Positions 59,501 through 64,000 of a stretch of DNA of 64,000 nucleotides are shown one piece after another (the stretch's first letter is position 1; the number at the start of each line of letters is the position of its first letter). Under the pieces are notes generated by a model. The model was not told the DNA's origin. It saw only the letters and a list, made by a program, of their open reading frames with translations, and did not search any database. Position numbers and translations under genes: made by a program. Origin of the DNA: Nemopilema nomurai (lineage: Eukaryota; Cnidaria; Scyphozoa; Rhizostomeae; Rhizostomatidae); the NCBI GenBank assembly GCA_003864495.1, contig ML133502.1:1922001-1986000 (forward strand), read 5' to 3'.

Positions 59501-61405
59501 AACGGCAACATACATGGACATCTTGTGAAATCGAAGCGTTGAGCATTGCTGCATCGCTACAGCATTTCAGCCCATATGTTATCCAGTCTCGTCATCAACT
59601 TTCTCTACTCACCGACAGTAAGCCCTGTGTTCAAGCCTACCAAAAGCTCCAGAAAGGCAATTTTTCAAACAGTAGCCGTGTTACCATCCTTTTGTTGACC
59701 GCCAGTCGCTATGCTATCAACATACAACACCTTGCATGAACCGCAAATATGCCATCAGATTTTGCTTGTCGTAACGCAGTCGATTGTTTAGACCCAACTT
59801 GCCAGATTTGCTCCTTTATCAACGACTTACAAGCAGCCACAGTACACACCGTCAACATCACAGACATCGCTCAAGGTACTTCAAGGATGCCATTTGTCAC
59901 CAGATCAACCTGGCTCACAACACAACAAGAGTGCCACGACCTCCGCCGCACAAAAGCTTACCTTTCACAAGGTACAAGACCCTCAAAGAAGCTTACCAAC
60001 CTCAAAGACACCAAGCGATACCTCAATCACTGCACCATCGCCAAAGACGGTATGCTAGTTGTTCTTCATAATGAACCATTTGAACCTACCACTGAGCGCA
60101 TCGTAGTTCCAAGGTCTGTTTTGCAGCGACTACTTACGGCTCTTCACATACGCCTGAATCATCCTACCCAGTTTCAGCTCAAGCGAATGTTTTGCCGTTA
60201 TTTCTTTGCACTAGACCTTGATGCTGCATTAACCACTCTTGCTAATAACTGTCATACATGTCTCTCCCTAAAGAAAGTATCCAAAACCGCACCGCCACCC
60301 GTGACTAGTGAACCGCCACCCACCATTGGATGTACTTTCGCAGCTGATGTTATAAAACGCAACAAACAACTCATCCTCGTGTTGCGAGAAACCGTCACTT
60401 CGTTCACAACAGCATGCCTACTTGACACAGAAAACCACCAATCTTTACGAGATGGCATAATCAAGCTATGCGTTGAACTCCGTCCACTAGATGGCCCTCC
60501 TGCTGTTATTCGCACTGATCCTGCTCCCGGTTTCGTCAAGCTGAGTGAAGACAAAGTTCTTCTCGAGCATCGCATTACCATCGACATCCGACGGGTTAAA
60601 AACATCAAAAAATCCTGTTGCAGAGAAGGCCGTTCAAGAGCTTGTAGATGAATTACTACGACAAGACCCCGACAATCCTTTAGTTACATCTACTAACCTT
60701 GCTGTCACAGTCGCTCGCTTAAACGCACGTATTCGTAGCAGTGGGCTCTCTGCTAGAGAACTTTGGACGCAGAGAGACCAGTTTACGCACAAACAATTGC
60801 CACTTGATGACAGATCCCTTATCGAAAGTCAATACCACCGTCGTTTAGCCTCCAACAACTATCACGCACAACAGCTTCTCTCTCCCACCGAGCCGATCAT
60901 TTCAACAGGTGCGCTTGTTTACCTGAAGCAGGAGAAAAACAAGTCCCAGTCACGACCAAGATACCTCGTTACTCGAAATGAAGGACCGTGTTACTACCTC
61001 AAGAAATTTGTAGGTAACCAACTTCGCAACTTTACCTACAAGGTAAACCTATCAGAAATTTTCACCGTTCCCGATTCCATCCGAGATGTTCACCGAACCG
61101 CATATAACCCAGCCGAGCACAGTTCAGATGAAGCTGATGATGGGGGTGAACCTGTTATTCAACCCACATCAGAGGTACTACCACCAACACCACCAGAAGA
61201 GATTGTAGCACATCTACCACACCACACCATAGATCTACTAGCACCTCCTTTACCGATACCGCAACCAATCGCACCAAACCCTGAGTCAAACCCATCAGCA
61301 ACCGAACAACCCTTACCTGTTGTAGCCGACTCCCAACGACCGCAACGTAACCGCCGACCACCCATATGCTTTCAAGATTACGAGACGGAATGGAGAGAAA
61401 AGTAA
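56593..61405 (+). pseudogene. gag-pol of the LTR retrotransposon, with two stops and a frameshift
   Basis: One open stretch runs 56422-58881; the likely Gag start is the ATG at 56593 (MSTPRAPKQW), earlier codons lying in the leader. Gag is followed by a zinc knuckle (CPLCQCAGRQSSHFLSKC), a retropepsin-like protease with DSGAETNM, and RT with IIKTDLTQAYYQIPL. An in-frame TAG at 58879-58881 cuts RT before its VADD active site (58948-58959). RNase H begins LVTDGAVKSPG, and a TGA at 59737-59739 follows it. The integrase zinc region has HIRLNHP and CHTC, and catalytic-core acidic residues are visible. The frame shifts at an A run near 60606, after which the integrase C-terminus continues to 61405. 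This copy cannot make a full polyprotein in one frame. Confidence 0.85.
61392..61402 (+). other. polypurine tract candidate
   Basis: ggagagaaaag, an uninterrupted purine run ten bases before the 3' LTR, the expected site of plus-strand priming. Confidence 0.6.
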
Positions 61406-61411
61406 TCACGC

Positions 61412-61583
61412 TGATATGATGCCGCCATTATGATTCCGCAAACTTGCGTTATATAAAAATCCGGACCTTATGGACACATTCTTTTTGTAGTTTATACTTC
61501 TGTCGAAGGAAGACAAGGACTTCGTTCCTCTGTGTAAATTGTTATCGTTTCTTCTGTTTGGAACCCTTCTTACCTTATTAACG
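61412..61583 (+). repeat. 3' LTR (172 bp)
   Basis: Same length and ends as the 5' LTR, three substitutions between them. Its right end touches helicase coding sequence on the opposite strand. Confidence 0.88.
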
Positions 61584-62748
61584 CAGTGCCTCCATTACTA
61601 CAGCCATATCTTGAAGCTGATCTGTATCATCTAGAATATCAATTTCACTGTCATCTCTTACTGCTAACCAAGTATCTTCTAGTTCATCTTCAGCATCTTC
61701 TGTTGCTAGGTTTCTTGCTTCGTGAAACTCATCTGGTGGTAGGTCACCAAATACATCACTAACAGCAAGAAGAATTTTGACTGCATGCTTCATTCGCCAA
61801 ATTTCGACAACAGCGAATACATCATTTAATGTGAAGAGATGATCACAATGTCTCAAAACCTGCCAAATATGGAAATCTGTAAACTCTAAACAGATACTTG
61901 GGAATGGAACTGATAAATGTGGAATTGACTGTCTGTGTGTGTTTGATACATGTGGTGAACTGATACATGTGGAATCAACATGAATTTTACCTTTAAATTG
62001 TCCTTTTCTTCCTGTGAAACAGATCTCTTTCTTTCACATATCTGTGCCTTATTTGATGGCCTGTTGAATTCTAATGTCCCACATTTTTTGTGAACTAATG
62101 ATGGACAACTACAGTTTTTCAAACACACATAACAACAATCACCAGGTGCTACTGCACCATGTGGACCAGGAAAACTATCCTGAACAAATTTTCTTCTGCA
62201 TCCATCAGCAACAACATACTGCTTCTTTTCTGACTGATAGTGGCTTGTTAAAAAGCCATTATATAAGAAATAGCAATGACTTTTCTTACTATCCCTTCCT
62301 GCCCGTCCACATTCCTGAAGATATGACTCAACAGTTTTTGCTGGCCCAAAATGGATTATTCTATGCACATTTTTACAATCAACTCCCATTCCGAAAGCCA
62401 CTGTTACAACTATTATTCTCAAATGACTGTCCTCTTTATTAATTTCTTTGAGAATGTGATCCTTGAATGATGCTGGTGTTCCAGCATGAAACATTTCAAC
62501 TAGCCTTGCAGTTGGTATGCCTTGCATTATAAAATTTGTCAGCCAACACAATTTCAAACATTTTCCAAATCAAAGCACATTGATTTCTAGTTTGACAAAA
62601 CATAATTGTTCTTTTTGTATCAACACCATAGTTCTTAACTTCATCAATGACGTCAGAAAAAATAACCTGCAATTTTGTGTCATTGCCTATGTACTTGCAA
62701 TGAAAAACAATATTGCGTTTCACTGGACTTTTCTCTACAATAAAGGTG

Positions 62749-63385
62749 CTAAACATCCGCAAATTTAGTGCATTGAAAATTGATGCCTTGGTAGATTTTG
62801 ATTTTTTTTTTGCTTCGATTCGCGATTTCCAGGCCAAGGGGAGAAAATTTTCTTGCCCTCGATCGGCCGAGCTTGCCCCGGTCACGTGTCTCGCTTTGCA
62901 GCCCTCCATTGTTTGGGGACAAAAGAGAGTCCTCTTCCACCAATTGATATGCAAGTTGCCGACGTGAGTGACGCGTCGCAGCAGAGCAGCAAGGCGTAGA
63001 TCGGTAGTAGAGAACAACAACGTGCTCGGGACAGGGCAGGGGTCATTTCATGCTTGCTACCTGTGTGGATTGGACGTGCTCACTATTACCGGAGCTGCTT
63101 CTCATTGCGTTTTGGGGGATTTCGACGTGGAAAGCTGCCTTACAGTAAGTAACTTTCGTTTCTCCTTTCGATCTGATGATTTTTCTGATGTTGAACTAAA
63201 TTTCCGTGCGTTTTTCACGATTTTTCAATGCACACCACTCTGGGGTAGCTTCCATCTGCCACGAAAAATTTGCTAGCCACGAGCTTGCTTGCTTTCGAGG
63301 ATGTTTTCTGAATGCTAAATTGATTGCTTACTTAAAATGATGCTAAATAAGATTTGATTTCTTTGCTTTTTCCTCAGTTTAGGTG
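62749..63385. other. GC-richer stretch right of the helicase fragment
   Basis: No clear gene on either strand. A plus-strand cttacagtaagt junction near 63140 and nearby open frames could mark the 5' end of an unrelated transcript. Expected upstream helicase exons (motifs I-IV) were not seen. Confidence 0.35.
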
Positions 63386-63998
63386 AGAAATCGAGCCGAA
63401 ACTCGAGGTGGCTGAAGAAAAATTCACGAGAAACTTCAGGCACGCCCCCACCTGGCTCTCTCGCTGGCTACGAAATGCTGAAAACTTCGTCGTGCCCTCT
63501 AGAACGAATCAAAGTAAGTTTGTTTTGTTGCGTTATGATCGCCGTTTTTCTCATTTTTCTCTCGAGAAACTAGCTTTTGTGTGTGGTTTTTGCACCTGGC
63601 CGTTGACCTGTTGACCTCCTTCCGCCATGCCCCGAGGGCGTTTTTCACTCTAAATTGCTCTAAATACCTAGATAGCTTGCTTTCAGGGAAATTTCGGATA
63701 ATCAATCGATTAACTTTTTTAATGATGGTACAGGAGGTTTGATTTTTGGCTTTTCTTCTTTTTTAGAGAGAAATCGAGTCGAAACTCGCTGTAGCAGCAA
63801 CGTGGGGAACGGCAGGTACGCCCTCTCGCTGACTTCAAAATGCTGAAAACTTCGTGCCCTCCAAATTGAATCAAAGTAAGTTTGTTGTGTTGCTTCAAGT
63901 TTGTCGTTTTCGTTGTTTTTCTGGTTCTTTTTTCGAAGAATTGGGTTTTGTGCTAGATTTTGGCACCTGGCTGTTTGTCCTGTTGACTCCTTCCGCCA
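63386..63998. repeat. tandem duplication, about 383-bp offset, exon-like borders
   Basis: Unit 1 (63386-63626) and unit 2 (63769-63998) share agaaatcgag-cgaaactcg, atgctgaaaacttcg, aatcaaagtaagtttgtt and tgttgac-tccttccgcc in order. Each is preceded by a pyrimidine-rich stretch ending in AG-like sites and contains aaag|taagttt, resembling a duplicated small exon with a donor. Open at the right edge. Confidence 0.6.
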
Positions 63999-64000
63999 GC

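Larger units (their letters stand above)
56241..61583 (+). mobile_element. Ty3-like LTR retrotransposon, nearly full length
   Basis: 5.34-kb element with two 172-bp LTRs differing at three positions. A primer-binding-type TGG follows the 5' LTR directly, then gag-pol in the order gag, zinc knuckle, protease, RT, RNase H, integrase, and a polypurine tract before the 3' LTR. Flanks read cagcgc (left) and cagtgc (right), a possible 6-bp duplication with one change. RT, RNase H and integrase order and the FLGAYKFLARVIPN motif fit Ty3/Gypsy. Inserted into the end of the helicase gene. Confidence 0.88.
56136..62748 (-). pseudogene. RecQ-type DNA helicase, 3' half, interrupted by an LTR retrotransposon
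   Basis: Minus strand. Exon a (about 62748-61991) contains TIMFCQTRNQCALIWKMFEI, then after a 1-base shift near 62510 VTVAFGMGVDCKNVHRIIHF and ESYLQECGRAGRDSKKSHCY, which are helicase motifs V and VI of the RecQ family. A zinc-binding segment follows (GCRRKF..DCCYVCLKNC), ending at a donor GTAAAA. Exon b (61859-61584) continues VLRHCDHLFTLNDVFAVVEI to MAVVMEAL, where the LTR element starts. In-frame helicase-side codons resume at 56240 (DRSGHTNQSLSDILNY) and end in TGA at 56136-56138. The ATPase half (motifs I-IV) is not in the window. RecQ enzymes unwind DNA 3'-5' in repair. The frameshift plus insertion suggest a dead or remodelled copy. Confidence 0.7.

Noticed and set aside
62749..64000. 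Upstream helicase exons with ATPase motifs
   Set aside because: No Walker A or DExH-type motif is visible on the minus strand in this stretch.

Overview
The window reads as nuclear DNA of an invertebrate animal, most likely a cnidarian of anthozoan type (inference). The reasons are intron-rich genes with one immunoglobulin (Ig) domain per exon, GT..AG splice sites, and a transposon mix seen in cnidarian genomes: Harbinger, a TTAA-target element, hAT, Crypton-like, Jockey/CR1-like LINEs and a Ty3-like LTR element. The species cannot be named from sequence alone. All exon limits below were set by hand from splice sites and matching intron phase.

Left part (1-33.3 kb): two head-to-tail paralogous cell-surface receptor genes on the minus strand. 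The upstream gene, called gene B here, is complete: 18 exons between 33328 and 17009, adding up to 4365 coding bases (1454 residues). It encodes a signal peptide, 12 Ig domains, one thrombospondin type 1 (TSP1) domain, a transmembrane helix and a cytoplasmic tail of about 156 residues with tyrosine signalling motifs. The downstream gene, gene A (12658 to 7347 and beyond), has the same 52-base signal-peptide exon and five Ig exons. It then runs into a 17-bp minisatellite of at least 6.6 kb that fills the left edge, so its remaining exons must lie outside the window. The intron between Ig4 and Ig5 holds a minisatellite in both paralogues, but with unrelated units (a 108-bp/12-bp array in gene A, a 2.4-kb array of 21-bp units in gene B).

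Middle (33-47 kb): 5' flank of gene B, then a decayed minus-strand LINE with endonuclease and reverse transcriptase (35.1-38.2 kb). Next comes a broken PIF/Harbinger transposon with a Myb/SANT-like ORF and a DDE transposase. The transposase gene is split by two later elements: a Mutator-like fold-back element with 10-bp target duplications, and a smaller palindromic-ended MITE. A THAP zinc-finger fragment sits between inverted repeats just beyond.

Right part (47-64 kb): a hAT transposase pseudogene, followed by a 3.07-kb TTAA-flanked inverted-repeat element. That element carries exons resembling the zinc-binding 'ballast' domain of the P2X7 receptor C-terminus, and it interrupts the Myb-like end of a decayed C2H2/tyrosine-recombinase (Crypton-like) gene. 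A 5.3-kb LTR retrotransposon with 172-bp LTRs follows, inserted in the last coding part of a RecQ-type helicase gene; helicase codons continue on both sides of the insertion. The right edge holds a tandem duplication with exon-like borders.

Overall the window pairs a tandem receptor family, probably for cell-surface recognition or adhesion, with a dense pile of nested mobile elements.
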